In this document: positions 46,307-59,200 of the stretch, in pieces
How the letters are laid out: every line of letters starts with the position of its first letter
How positions within the stretch are numbered: the stretch's first letter is position 1
From: Deuterostichococcus epilithicus
Taxonomy: Eukaryota; Chlorophyta; Trebouxiophyceae; Prasiolales; Stichococcaceae
NCBI GenBank assembly: GCA_033439295.1
Contig: JAVTLE010000010.1
Location: 2,294,001-2,358,000, forward strand
Direction of reading: 5' to 3'
DNA: 64,000 bases
Notes under the pieces: generated by a model
What the model was told of the DNA's origin: nothing
Seen by the model: the letters and a program-made list of their open reading frames with translations, nothing else
The model's database searches: none
Position numbers and translations under genes: made by a program

Positions 46307-48167
46307 CTGCGGGGTTCAGGCATGCCTGCAAGTGAGGCACTGGCATTGATGTGCCACTGCCGGGGGCGGCTGCGCCGTGTCAGTGAGCGGGCTGCTCCGC
46401 CGCCGGCAGGCCTAGAGCTCCCAGCGTCTAGAGCATGCCGCAGGCGCGGTGCCAGCTTCCATCGGGCAACGTATCGACAGTGATAACATGGCAGCCCTGA
46501 TTTCGGTGCAATTTTTGCTGGCTTCTACCATCCCACACAGCCCGCGCACATATGACAACGACTGCATCTAGAGGTCGGCTGGTGGACCTTCAGAGCATTC
46601 AAACAGTCCCAAACCCCAAACAAACGCAGTCAATGTGCCAGCGTCCTCCGAATCATTTGCACGGCTGAAAGTCAATGACAAGCGCGCGCGGCGCTGCCCG
46701 ACGCTATGCAGCGCTTAGCTCCATTCAGGGCAAGAACATCGCCACGGCAACGGCATTTGTCTTCGAGTCTCACTGGTCGTCTGACTCTGAAGAACTGCAA
46801 GGCCGTCATATTGGCACGCACAGCAGCGGTCGAGCGCTGTGGCACAGCTGCAGCCACACACGTTTGGCTTGCATTTGCCCACGCGAGCAGCCGTGGCTAT
46901 GGTCGCACCGGCAGCGCCGGCGTGGGCGAAGCGGTCACACGTGCCGGGCCTGCGAATCGCTGCTGCATGGAGACCACGGCTGTGGGACACCGGGTCAGCA
47001 TCGCCTGAGCCATGGCGAGCTCTGTATGTGTACTGCGGGCCTGTGCGTGAAGTGTATCTCCACGTGCTGTATGCGTATCGAATCAGACAGGCAGCTGTGC
47101 TGTGCAACACCTTGTGCTTGTGCTCGAGCGACGAGTGATCGCCTGCACGCCTGGTGTGCGTCTGACAGTTTCCAGTTGCCACGTCACGCTAGACTGTCAG
47201 GGTTTAGAGCCATCTAGAGCTGAATGCAGTCAGTGTAGAACGCACCGTCTGGGCCACAATTGACACAGGTTTATGCACCAGCAGCTACACCAGCACGCGT
47301 GCGGCAGGAGGCAGCCAGTCTCGACCGGGTCCAGCGGGAAGCGGCCCCAGAGAGCTGAGGCGGACAGCGCACAGGGTTTGTTTCCAGATTCCGGCTGTCC
47401 ACCTTGCCTCGTCTCGACGCTCGGTCGGACGGAGCTCACCAGCAGCGGCTCATGAAGCCCTTCATGGCGCAGGGCAGAGGTGCAGCGAGTCCACGGTGAG
47501 CTCTGCAGCTCTTCTGGGGCTGTAGTAGAGTGCAACCGCGACACGACTCGCTGTCCTGTGCTGTACCCGGCTCGGTCGGTGGTGTGTACGCTTTGCGGCT
47601 GTTCTCCTGCCTCTGCGCTGTCAGCTGACAGTACAGTGGCAAAGCCCGTCTGCCTCAGCTCTGTGAAGCAGGTCAGAGCAGCTTTGAGCCGACTTTTTTG
47701 GCCCAAACAGCGAAAATCAGGCTTTCGCGTCGCTGGGCGCTGTCAGCGCTCGGAGACTTGCTTGCAACACGGGTCTTTCTCAGCGCCGACGAGCTCTGTT
47801 GATGCGTGCTTGCAATTTTGGCGAGCTGCCGGCGCACGGGATGCTGCCACGCGTGCAACTGTGCACGCCTATCCTGGCTCTTCCTCTTTGCCTGCCTCTA
47901 TGTCCTTCCCATCTTGTCCCGATGTGGCAACCGAGGTCCAGAGACCGCGCCGAGTGGCGGCTCCTTGGTGAAGTTGGCTGACTCGACGCACGTGGTGCCG
48001 CTGTGCCACTACCCTAGGATCATATTGCGGAAGAGCTGCAGCACCAGTCTTCCGCCCGAGCTATCGCAGCGAAGTCTGGTCGCCTCAGGCCGCCGCCGCT
48101 GGAGCTCACGTTATGACTCTTGCAACCCGACACTCATATGCTGACACAGCACCCGTATTGCTTGCAG
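46307..48167. other. Interval with no firm gene; 5' parts of flanking genes expected
   Basis: The first exon of the PDZ-rubredoxin gene should lie in the left part, and the 5' exons of the plus-strand gene at 48168 in the right part. A plus frame at 46675-47217 and a minus frame at 47230-47706 are long but Cys/His-rich in a way typical of non-coding frames. They have no homology I can recognise. Confidence 0.35.
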
Positions 48168-49452
48168 GTCGCCCGCTGTGCACGCCGCCGGCGGCCTGTC
48201 CATCGCACTCTCCGGCGAGTCGGGCGGCAAGAAGCGCGGCCTCGCGTCTCTGAACACCAGCCCTCCCTCGCTGGCGGAGGGCTTTGGCGCCGCCACCACC
48301 AGCATGGGTGGCGACGCCCAGCAGCAGTATGCACACCAGCCGCCCGCCGGCGACCTCAGCAGCCAGCTGGGCGGCAGCAGCCACTTCCCTCCGGCCGCCC
48401 AGCTGTACTCGTCCCGTGGCGACAGCGGAAACTACAGCGGCTACTACAGCTACAACCCGGACGGCTCTCCGGCGCTGTCGCCGCTGTCGGCGACGACGCC
48501 GCACGGCTCCCAGCGCTCGCCGCTGTCCGAGGCGCTCGCCATGTCCGCACGGGCGCCGCGGCGCAAGGTGCCCCGCCGCCAGCCCGCGCCCGGCGACGCC
48601 CCGGAGCTGGCCGGCGACGACTATGCCGCGCTGGCGCAGTCGGACGCCTCGGACGATGACGACTTCGCGGTGCCGATGCCGGCGGGGCTGCGCAGCGGCG
48701 GCGGCCATGCGGGCGGCTGGGCCATCTCCGGCGCGCCGCCGCACCTTATGACCTCTGGCGCCATGAGCCTGCCGCAGCACGCCGCCGCGGCCGAGCTCTA
48801 CCACGGCGGCTTCCGCCCAGTGCGTCTGCACCTTTCAAATCGCCGTCGTCTGGTTTGATTTGATATAAGTAGCCCATCAACAATCAGCTTCTCGCTCCTT
48901 CGTGTCGGGGAGGTTGGGCACCAATCAGACGTCCAGTCTGATGTGGCAGTCCTGCTGTCCTGCATGATTGCACGCTGGGATGTGCAGCAGCTCATGGCGC
49001 TCACTGAGCGGCAACCACCTTGCTGGCGACGCAGTACTGATGCGGTGGTTTGTACACCTTTCATTCAGGGCTCGGTCATGGAGGGTGCCGGACGCAAGCT
49101 GCGTGGCACGGAAGCTATGCGTATGCGCAATGCGGTGAGGGCTCCTGCCAGGCTGGACGCCCGGGAATGCTTCGCACCCTGATGCCTGCCACGGTTTCAC
49201 GAACTTTCTCAGCGGCACCCCTTTGTGTATCCCCTTCCTGTGCGGTCGCATCGCAAAGTCGAATGCTGTGGCCGAGCGTGCCTCTGCCGAACGGGTCTGC
49301 CGCTGCTACTACAGCTCCCTCACTAGGCGCTGAGCGTGTGCCCTCGCATCTCCCCGTAGGTGCTGCGGCAAACGGGGTTTTTGGAGCCGACTGCCGACAA
49401 CATGTTCGCCGACCACACCGGCAGCCCGACCGTCGCCGCCTTAAGTCAATGA
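48168..49452 (+). CDS. Unassigned, disordered protein with acidic patch, 3' exons
   Basis: Exon 48168-48819 (phase 2 in, phase 0 out) joins exon 49360-49452 and ends at TGA. The first encodes a Ser/Gly/Ala-rich chain beginning SPAVHAAGGLSIALSGESGG. It includes YSGYYSYNPDGSPALSP, a basic patch (APRRKVPRRQPAP) and an acidic patch (SDASDDDDFAVP). The second gives VLRQTGFLEPTADNMF and HTGSPTVAALSQ. This resembles a nuclear regulatory protein, but no DNA-binding domain is present in these exons. Upstream exons must exist and were not found. Coding-like sequence continues past the stop in another frame to about 49577. Confidence 0.55.
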
Positions 49453-51667
49453 GTGGTGCAAAAGGTGGCGACGCCGGTCGCTTGCCCCCTGCCCGCCTGG
49501 CCGGCTTCACGCAAACGCCGTCGCCGGTGGAGGCGCTGGCGGGCGCGGTGGCGTCAGCAGGAAACATCAATATTTGAAGAAGAGAAGGTGCAACACACTC
49601 AGGCGGGAAGAGAGCGCAGCATAGGTAGCACAGTGTGAGCATGGAAAACTGTGGAGATTCTTGCCCTCGGAATGCGTAGCGTTCGGTCCCATGGGCCCCT
49701 ACCAGCCATATTCAAAGCAGTCACATAGTGCAGCTCGGCGGCCAGACGCCAGCCGGGTGCCTGGCAAGCACTAGGCGGCGGCATTCTGATGGTCTTTGAT
49801 TCAGACACCTGCCCCTGGGCCAAAGACACCTGCCCCTGGGCCATCTTGCTCAGAGCTCCAATCTTGGCGCTTGGGATCTGGCGCTGGTGACGATTTTGGA
49901 GCGGTCGCCGATTGTTGGCGGCTGGACTGCATAAAACACAAAGTGTGCGTGCAGCTTTGGGACAGCCTCGCAGCTGACCTGCCTGCACTTTGTCCCGCCT
50001 GTTTTCGCCCGGTGTCACCCTGCCGTGCTGATAAGCGCTGGAACTGGCGCGGGAGTTGGCGGCAGTGCGGGCTAGTCACTATCGACTTTTGCAACTCTGG
50101 GCTCAGCTCGTGCGTGGTGTAGCACCTGTGCTACCACGTCGTGTACCTAGCCGACAATTTTGATACATGATCCTGCATGCATGGCCTGCAAGTGCCATGC
50201 ATATTTATTGGTAAAACACAGTAGCCATGTTCTCCGTGCCCTCTACTTTCCTCTACTTTACTCGACCTTCTCGCAAGCCGCATACTGCTCGCCTGAAGGT
50301 AAAAACCCTTCCAAAATCGTGGACATTCAGACGAACCATATCGGTAGGTATCTGTTTCGCCAGATCACCCCTTGCAACAGTTTGGTACTGACGGCCCAGA
50401 ACATAGACCTCCTGTGCCATTTCAAGTTTCAAGTCACACCTCTTCGTTTACCTAAACAATAACGCCCATCTCAAGATGCAGTCGAGTATTCGAGGAGAAT
50501 TCCAGACTCCGGCTCAGCCGCAAAGCGTGGCCATCAGCTCGCCACAGGCGGTTCAATGCGAGCCGCACCCATCCCATGAACATCAACCATAGATGTCAGA
50601 TCCTTCACATGTCCCAGCCAGACCCAAAGGCTGGGCTGGTGACAGCGCACCGAGCACATATGCGCAGCCGTAGCTTTGTTCCAGTAGGGTGGTCAAGCGT
50701 GCACCCCTCTGCCGCTGGTGTAACTCGGGACGCCCATGCAATTGGATTGCCAGGCAGTGTGATGGTCTTGTGTTGACGTTCCCTGCGGTGCTGCTGTCGT
50801 GGTGCCTGCTGCTGTCGCCTGCTAGGGACCCACCTCATCTATCCTCCCTTCCCATTGGCACGTCCCAACTGCAAAAGCTGCCCCAGTCCAGTCTGCGAAG
50901 TTGAAAGTCGCGCCAGCCAAGCGATGCCGGCACGGACCGCCGACGGCAGGCTGAGTGGTGCGTCGCCGGCGCCAAGCCATCCTCACGCCATGGACCCCCG
51001 CAGCAGAAGGAAGCATGGCTGACCGGCTTACAGCCGCAAGCTCGTCAGGCAGCGGGCGCCTCTCAGGTCCGCGCGGCGCCGCTGACGGCTGCCCCGGCCC
51101 GCGGCGAAATTGGCTGCTGTCGCAGGCGGCGCTAGTGTGGCGCGTTGTCGCCACGCCGCCACCGAGGCGCCGCCGCTGAGGCGCTTTGATCGACTCAAAG
51201 ACGCTCAAACGACAGCCTCGTGCACGCCCGGCGTCGGGTCCGGCACCACCGGCAGCGGCTCCGGCGGCGTCGGCTCGTTGGCTGCAGCGCAAAACGGGCG
51301 ATGCCGTCGAGCAAAGGAATAGTGAGAGGGACTGCATGCAGGCGGTCCGTGTGCACTGCGCTGCGCGATATGCTGGGCGGGGCTCTGCCAGCAGCGAGTC
51401 CTGTAGCGGCGTCTCAGGCGGCCAGTATGCTCATCCTGCTGTGCATCATTTCGCAGCACGACTCCGCAGGAGCACACGAGAGGCTTGGAGGCGATGCAAT
51501 ATGCAGCATGCGTGAAGCTGCCCATGGCAACTCCCCGCCGCCGACAAATTGAAACAGTTGCAGCCGCCCGTGCGGCGGCACTCTAAAGCCCGAGGCCCCC
51601 CGACCGGCAGGGCGCGGACGACCTCGCTTCCGGAACATCTGGTAGAGTGATGCCAACCAGCGGCTCC
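49453..51667. other. Interval with no firm gene
   Basis: Partly AT-richer (50.1-50.5 kb). It contains a 21-bp tandem pair at 49804-49845 and a palindromic gtggtgtagcac/gtgctaccac element at 50114-50137. Frames at 50820-51340 look partly coding on both strands, but no phase-consistent exons were found. It includes the 3' end of HPPK-DHPS. Confidence 0.35.
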
Positions 51668-54600
51668 CTACTGGCGGTTCACAGGTTTGACGGCTTTTTG
51701 ACGATGCGACTGTGTGCTGTTTCCGGACAGCGCACCAGGGTTGGCGGCGCGGCCGACGGCATATGCGACGCTCACAGCGTCGCGGGTCGCGCCCACGTTG
51801 TGCGTGCGCACGATGTTGGCGCCCGACTGCACGCACAGCGCCGCGGCGGCGGCCGAGGCCACGTCCCGCTCCAGGGGGTCCTTGCGGCCTGGGGAAGGGA
51901 CACAAGTTGGGTCAAGGGTGATGGACAGACATCAAAGCTACAAAACAGGAGACCCTCTGCGCGCCAGGGTGCCCTTGCGATCCTACGCCCCCCAGCAGAG
52001 GAACGGTATGGTGGTCATATCTTGTCAGAGGAACGATGACCTGAAAAAAACATCGGCAATGCTTCAATGAGACGACTGCTCCATTACACACCGTGTCTGC
52101 ATGCGGCTTGTGACGGTATACATCTGACACAAACTCGCTGCCTTCCGACAGGGTATGACACGAGGGAAGCGCGGCTCGCACGACCCCAGGCTGCTCATCG
52201 AGCTCGCTGGCATGCCCAGCTGCATGGCGCGCTGTGCCAGTAGAAGCGCCTCCGCAGAGCTCCGCGGCCGCGGTCTCTCCCGGGACGCTCAGGCTTCGGG
52301 CCCAGGCGGGCGTCGGCAGCCGTATGGGACGGCTTCCAAGAGACACACCTGCCGCTGGGTTGCTGCAAGATGAGATGATAGATACATGTGCATGTGCACG
52401 AAGGGAGCGGGGGCCGTGGAGGGCTCACCGGTGACGAGGCCGAGGAAGGTCTTACGGGAGGGGCCAACGAGGAGGGGCGCATGGCGCAGCGCGCCGCGCA
52501 GCGCCCTGCGCAGCCGCGGCAGCCCGCTGATCAGCTGCAGGTTGCCGTCGCGCGCCTTGGCGAAGCCCAGGCCTGTTGTTCGCAGGAAGCAGAGTCGTCA
52601 GAAGTGCATTTTCCAGCCACGAATGGTCCAAGGCGCCCCGCGCAGCCAGCTGATCCACTGCAGGCTGCCGTGTCGCGCGCCTTGGCAACGGCTTGGCCAC
52701 CACAAAAAGAGGGCATGCAGTGTGCAACACGGTCAACCTGTCAGGATTGAAACCAGCTCGCATCCAGAAGGCGCTGCTGGCGGCGAGCACCCGCTGCGTC
52801 TGAGATGCTGCATCCTGAGATGCCCCCAGCCCTGAGTTTTCTCATCAACCTCAAACGCCCACTTCTACCTCTGAACCGATGCTGATCGTACACTCTTCGT
52901 TGCGATAGCATGAGATACCGCACCCAGGTCCAGCAACATGTGCCCGGAGGCAAATCCCTGCGCTCGGCGCCTACTCGGCCTGCTGCTGCACCTCCTTTGC
53001 ATCACGTGACTCAGATCAGAGCCAGTTCCGCATTTAGGTCCCACGATTGTATTTGGCTAGTTTTCCACAAAACTTGCTTTTGCTTCCTGGTAGGTTTATA
53101 GGTTTGTGTCCTAAGACACCCTCCAAAAGAGGCGTCCTACCTGGGTCCAGCAGCATGCGCCAGGACTCGATGCCCGCCGCCAGCGCCTGCTCCGCCTGCT
53201 CCTGCAGCTCCAGGCCCACCTCGGCGGCAACGTCTGCGTAGGCGGTGTTCTCAGGCAGCGTCATGGTGCTGGGGTCCCCCCGTCGGTGCATCAGTGCGTA
53301 CGGCACGCCCAGGCGCGCCACCTGCGCCGGCAAATTGGAATCTCATTTTATCAACGATCCACTGCATTGTCAGGGTTCAGAGCCCAGAATCTGGGAGACT
53401 GTCCGTCCGGAGGCCTGGCGGGGCACGAGCAGATGGGCGGCAGCATGCGGTGTTACGGCAGCTGCATGGCAAGGGCGTCGGCGGCGGTGCGGGTGCAGGC
53501 GGCGGCGCGGCGTGCGGCGCGTCTCTGCATGCATGTCACCATGACGGTTCCAGGCAACTCCCGGGCTCTGGCTCCACCGCCCTGGAGCCCGCAGGTTGGT
53601 GCTGGCAGCCGTGCAGGATCCGGGTGACGAGACCATCGTGTGAGCACCTCGGCATGCATGTCAGGGTCGAACTCGCCGCCGGACACGTCGTTGACGAGGT
53701 GCGCGCCGACGGAGACGGCGGAGCGCGCCACCTCCGCATAGAAGGTGTCCACCGCGATCAGCACGTCGCGGAACGCCACGTCGCTCGCCAGCGCCCTGCG
53801 CGGGGTCCAGGGCGCGGGTCGAACCTTGGAGCCGCCAAGCCGCGCATGAGCGCTGGAGCGTCGCGCACAAACTTGTTGCTCTTCAAGAGCAGAGGGAAGG
53901 CTGTTGCGGGACCGCAGAGTGAGCAGCGGCTGGGCAGCCGGCAGAGCGGTGTGGCATCTCTGGCCGTGCCCACCCGATGACGGGCATGACGCGCTGGAGC
54001 TCCACCTCCGGCGGCAGCCGCGCCGCGTGGGGGCGCGTGCTCTGCCCGCCCACGTCGATGATGTCGACGCCCGCCGCCACCATCTCCCGGGCGTGCTCCA
54101 GGGCCGCCTCCACCTGCAGCTGCAGCCAGGGTTTAGGGTCTCAGATATCCAGCAGGTCCAGGCCTCAGGGCAGCTGCGGTCCAGCGGGTCTGGGCCTCAG
54201 GGCGGCCGGCCGGACTGGGTGGCACTCCCGCCGTCTTATTCGGGGGTTACTTTCTGCTTCACTTCCTAGCTGATTGAGAAATTTTACAATCCTGATTCGG
54301 CGATCGAGAGTTGCAGCCTGACGCGCCCACTCCGCTTCGCAGGGACGGCGCGTCAGGCCGCCCCGCGGTATCGAATCAGCTAGGGGAACTGCTGTAAAAC
54401 CTTTGATTCCGCTTACTCAAGGAGGCGCCAGTCGGGGGGTCACACACAGCACACCGAGCTGTCACTAATGGGGGCTTCAGGCAGCGACGATGCACTGCGG
54501 TTTTGCCCCAGAGCGGCGGCAGCGTCAGCGATGGCAATCGGCAAGCAGGGCGGCGGCGGCGCTGCTGCTCCCCTAACCTTCACATGCGCTCTGCATGCTG

Positions 54601-57441
54601 GTGGAAGCAGGCCAAACACACAAGCCAAGGACTGAAAAACACCTGCTAGGCGGCCTAACCTCCCGCTGCCAAGGCTGCGGGATGTCTTGGACTTGGTTAC
54701 ATACTGTGCAGTCAAGTGGCTGACTACAGCACAGGCCCGAAGGCGGTCGGGATGCGCAACAGCAAGCGACAAGCTGAGTGGCACACATACATCAGGTGCG
54801 CAAAAGCGGGGCAGACAACAGTGCCCATCCTGCTGATGCCCTCGAATGCCGACATCCCCGAGAGGTCATCTTAACATGGAGCTTTCGCCGCTGGCGGCGC
54901 CAATTGGGCCTGGCAACTCTCCTGGAGGCCTCGACCAGCGCGACTGGCAGCCAGCCCCCAAGGGCGTCACTCTGGCCCCCCACAACGGCGCTGCGGCATG
55001 CAGGTGTAGGGCTTCTGCTAGCATGGCCACGCTGATCCACCTCGTGGCAGGTGCCGCCATTGAAGCAGCTGCTTGGCACGGCACCGGCGCCCAAGTCCCC
55101 GAGGTGCTCCTGGCAGCCCTCGAGCCCCACTCTCTCCAGACTCCTAGACTCCCAGACTCAATGGGCTGCGGCGATGCGTAGTGCCCACCTCGAGGTAGGT
55201 GCCGCCGTCAGAGAAGGAGTCGGGGGTGACGTTGAGGATGCCCATGACCCAAGGCCGCGCCTGCCACGCCCACAGCGCGCCGTGCCCCAGCGGCAGCACC
55301 GCCCGCAGCTCCTCGCCGCCCACATTGGCCTCGCCTGCGCGTTTGAGCATGAGAGTTCAACATGTCGTGGGATGCTTGCGGGGTGTCCAGGTGCCTGCCG
55401 CACAGCTGGCGCGGGTGCGGGCCCTTTCCAGTGCAGCCTGTGCGGTCATGGCGCGCCACTTTTTTAGGGTTTAGCAGCTGAGCACTTTGCAGAGGTGGTC
55501 ACGAAGTGCATGAACCCGTTGCGAGCTGGCAGGGGTGCAAAAAACCGCGAGAGTTTTCTCAGAGTTGGGGCAGCGACCCTGCAAACGAGCTGCGCACCTC
55601 CCTCCGCCTGCCACGCCTCGTCAGCCCGGTCCAGCATCGAGCGCAGCCCCGGGCCGCCCGGCAGCCGGTCGTCTGCACGTCAGGGTTAGCAGCAGGTTGG
55701 TCTGCTTGGTCGGCTGGCAAAGCATCAGCGCTGACGCCAGCAGATCGTGCAGTGCATCGATGCACAGAAGCTCGACCGGTCGATGTTTGCAAGCGGTTCG
55801 CTGCCTCTGGGACATGTGCACTGCCTTCCGGCACGCCGTCTGCAGCACATTGGGCCATGGACCCCAGGCTGGCCGTCAAGGACGGACACACCCAGCGCCG
55901 TGAGGGACTCTGCTGCAGCAACAGCGCCTGGTCAGGCAGGGCGGTGCGAGCATCGGGAATGCAGCTGGCCGAGCGCCAGCTGCGAGCAGGGCAGCAGCCG
56001 CCAGGGTGCGCACCGCAGGCGAGGTCGGCAAGCGGCGCCTTGACGAAACTGCGCTCGTGCCACCGCTTATGCGGCACAAACAGGGACCTGTCCTGCTGTG
56101 TGCCCACCTTCTCTGCCTCGCCGCCTGCGGAAGCGCGTCACAGGACTGATCCCAGCTGCAGGATGGCAGCCCTGAGGCTTGTCTCAATCCACTTGGTGTA
56201 TTGCATTGAGACAGCGTGCCACACGGAGTCTGTCCCCCCCCTCCCCCTCCCCCCCATTGAAGCAAGTGCCTGTCTCGCAGCCCTCCTCGGCTGCAATATT
56301 CACCAGGCACGGATATGGTTTAAATGACTGGCAAGGCACGGAGGGAGTTTCGATCAGCGCACTGGTGTTGACCGTGGCGTCCTCATAGAAGATGACGTCC
56401 AGGTCGATGGGCCGCGGCCCAAAGCGCTGCCCCCCAAAATTGCGGCCGATAGAGCCCTGCCAAGCATGTTGCAAGCATGATTGGCGTGACCTGCTTCCAG
56501 CTCGTGCAGACTGGCATCTCCATGACTGGTCCCTACACGACGTGATATGGTGCGTGTCTTGGGGGACGCAGCGTGCACGCAACGCACAGAGCTGCATCCA
56601 ACACAGCAACTGCAGGCGGCAGCAGTGGCGCGGCACCTCAACGGCCTTGAGCGCCGACAGTAGCTGATCAGGCGGCAGCCGGGTGCGCGCCGCGACGGCG
56701 GTGTTGAGGAATTGCGGCTGGTTCTGCACGTAGGCCGGCGCCGTCTCGTACAGCCGCGCCCGCCTCACCACCTGCGTGGCGCAGTGTCCTGGCAGTGGGG
56801 ATGTGGGTGACAGTGCGGGTGCTTGGAGGCCAAGGCCACAGGTGGCACAACCGCCACACCTGGGCCTGCAGTGTCAGTTCAAGGGCTGTGGTGTGCGGTG
56901 ATAGAAGCCACTGTCCAAAAGTCACTGTGCAGTACAGTGCATGCAGGGCGTGAAGTGCAAGCAGTGCACCTCGATGCCGTGCTGCGGCAGCAGCGCCAGG
57001 GCAGCTTTGATGTTTTCGTAGCGGTCGCCCTGCACAGCAGCGAGGACCATGAAAAATACACGTGAGCCTGCGGGGTACAAACACGTCAAGATCTGGGCAG
57101 CTGAACTGGGCAGCTGCCGCAGCAAAAAGGCCGCCCACCGTGTTGGCGCCGACAGCGATGGCGATGCCCACTTCCTTGCCTTGTGCCGGCTGGCTGACGG
57201 CTGCAGCGGCGGCTGCCGACGTAGATGTGGCGCTGCTGTGCAGTGACCGCTCGAGGACTGCCGCCCCTGTGCACGGCCTGCAGTTCCGGAAGCAGGCTCA
57301 GTCAGACTGATATGCTGTCGTCGGACAGCTGCCAGCATCAAGCGAGCATGATTCACCGACTGACACGCACTGCTCGACGGGGACCAGCTGCCTTAGGCTG
57401 CGGGAGGCAGCCATGGCGGCCAGCGCTCTCTGCAGCGCCAT
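51668..57441 (-). CDS. HPPK-DHPS: Bifunctional HPPK-dihydropteroate synthase (folate synthesis), 551 aa
   Basis: Exons 5' to 3': 57441-57371, 57277-57139, 57029-56970, 56771-56637, 56456-56340, 56092-56014, 55672-55598, 55334-55189, 54113-53974, 53795-53648, 53321-53141, 52572-52429 and 51888-51668. All phases agree. The enzyme adds pyrophosphate to 6-hydroxymethyl-dihydropterin, then condenses it with p-aminobenzoate. HPPK motifs: AIAVGANT, GDRYENI, RLYETAPAYVQNQPQFLNT and RFGPRPIDLDVIFYED. DHPS motifs: MGILNVTPDSFSDGG, GVDIIDVGGQSTRP, IAVDTFYAEVA, VNDVSGG, MHRRGDPSTM, DPGLGFAKARDG, GPSRKTFLG and RTHNV. The N-terminus (MALQRALAAMAASRSLRQL) looks mitochondrial, as in plants. Length matches plant enzymes. 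The end assumes read-through of the last gtgcgc to TAG 51670-51668; a short final exon is possible. Confidence 0.92.
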
Positions 57442-59200
57442 GATAGGCGCCTCCGAAAGCTACAGCCGCTCCCCCGTTCGAACGCCAACCACCGAGACAC
57501 CCAGGGATTGACTGTCAGAGCAGTTTTGCTGGCATTTGGCGCTGAGCGAAGGTCGCTGCGTCAACTGCCACTGCTGGTGACCTCGACTCTCTCTCAGCAG
57601 CCAGCGAAGTTCGCTGTGATGTCGACGGCAGGTGCGGCCACCAGCTCACAACGTTGGGTGCGATGCGAGGCTGTTCTCTATACGAGTCCTGCAGCTAAGC
57701 TGCTCAGCGTGATATGAGAGTTGCGTGAACAAGAAGGTGACTAAGAATATGTGTACTACCAGGAAATCCTGCAAAAGCCTGGCGTTTCCCGCGATTTCAG
57801 GTCTGGCTTTCCGGGTCTGGCCTGGGTTGGCGCGTTGGCCTCTGGATGTAGCGGATCTGCTTTGAGAGCACGCTGAGGCTTTGTTGCCGCGCACACACTA
57901 AAACAGTCCCTACAGGCAGCAAACCCAATTTGTGTGTGACTCGCTGTCGACGCTGGCGGGCTGGCAGGGTGGAGGAAGATGGATGCTGACGAGCACTGCA
58001 GGGACCTGCTGCATGTTAACGCCGTCTGCGCATGCAAGCGTGTCGGGCGTGGAGCGAGCGAAATAAATTTGAAGCCAAGTAGTCCGACATGCGGGTGCCG
58101 AAGTCCCGCCCACAGCCAACCCACAGCCTAGTGCTAGGGGAAACCTCGCTTATCATAGTCGAGGCCAGGAGGCCACGAGGACTGCGCCGATCAGCGCGTT
58201 TGTTCCCGTGGAATCTGGGAGCTCCCACGCGCGCAAGTACGGTAGCTACCACACTCAAGCAGCAACAAAGTACTACGACTTCCACGTCGTGACAGGGTAC
58301 TGCCACGTCGTGAGGATAGGTTGAATGCAACGCGACAGATGACAGCCGCGGTACCAGTGATCGCCTGCCGAAGAAGACGCATCCTGCCAGCTTGCGGAGC
58401 TGGGGAATCGTGTCGCTCAGCCCGCTGCCCATGCGCCCGCACCGCTAGGTCATACGGCCGCGCAAACCCGCCACCCACGTGGTACGAGGTAAGCCGGCAG
58501 TTTGCCACGGCACAATGGTACAGCACCCCGCTGGACAAACTGCGCTCAGGAGAACATGCGGAACAGGCAGTTGTGCTGCCGATGCGGCAGCCTCTGCAGG
58601 CGGAGAAGCTTACACAACACGTCATCCAGGTACAGGCGGCTCCGTCGTTGTGCTCGCCAGACTGGCGCGATTCCGCAGGGCAGTGTGTCAGCTTCGGGCC
58701 CTGCGCTAGTGGCTGAAAATGCTGAGCACACAGCAATCTTCAAACTGCAGCTGCCGCGGCCGGCCGCGCGGCCTGCAGCGTCAGGGAACAGCCACCTCGA
58801 AAGTTTGAGCCGATGTACCGCAAGCCGCTGCCCACCGCGCGCCGACAGCAGAGCTGTAGCGATCGCTGCCGAATGCGATAGATATATCAGAGACCACGCG
58901 CTGCACAACTCGTGTGCAGATCGTGTTCGGTGCACAGGCTCCACACCACACACAACAACTCTTGCACAGTAGTCACACGCTCAGCGGCAAGCTGACGGCC
59001 CGCTGGGTTGGGCGACGTATCCCACAGTCAACACCGTGACCGCCGGTCGGCACAAGTGCGGGATTGGTGCTGTGCAGGGCTTGTGCAGCGCTGCCAAACT
59101 TGCAAGCGGCGGCGGTCAGCGATCAGCTCTGACGGCGCAGCACACCGGCAGCACGCTCGAGGCGCAGCGGCTGCAAGGCTGGCGCCGTGCTGGCAGTCGC
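57442..59200. other. Divergent intergenic region
   Basis: Lies between the HPPK-DHPS start and the start of the plus-strand gene at 59201. Frames at 58016-58736 on both strands are open but have no partners. Two copies of ccacgtcgtga occur at 58280-58315. Confidence 0.35.

Noticed and set aside
46675-47217. 180-codon plus-strand frame
   Set aside because: Composition is Cys/His/Ser-rich, with an equally long antisense frame, no splice partners and no recognisable motif.
52155-52346. Extra DHPS exon between 52429 and 51888
   Set aside because: Open in phase, but joining 52429 directly to 51888 gives the normal DHPS C-terminal alignment, so this is intron.
58016-58736. Overlapping open frames on both strands
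   Set aside because: No phase-consistent partners and no family resemblance; each strand is equally open.
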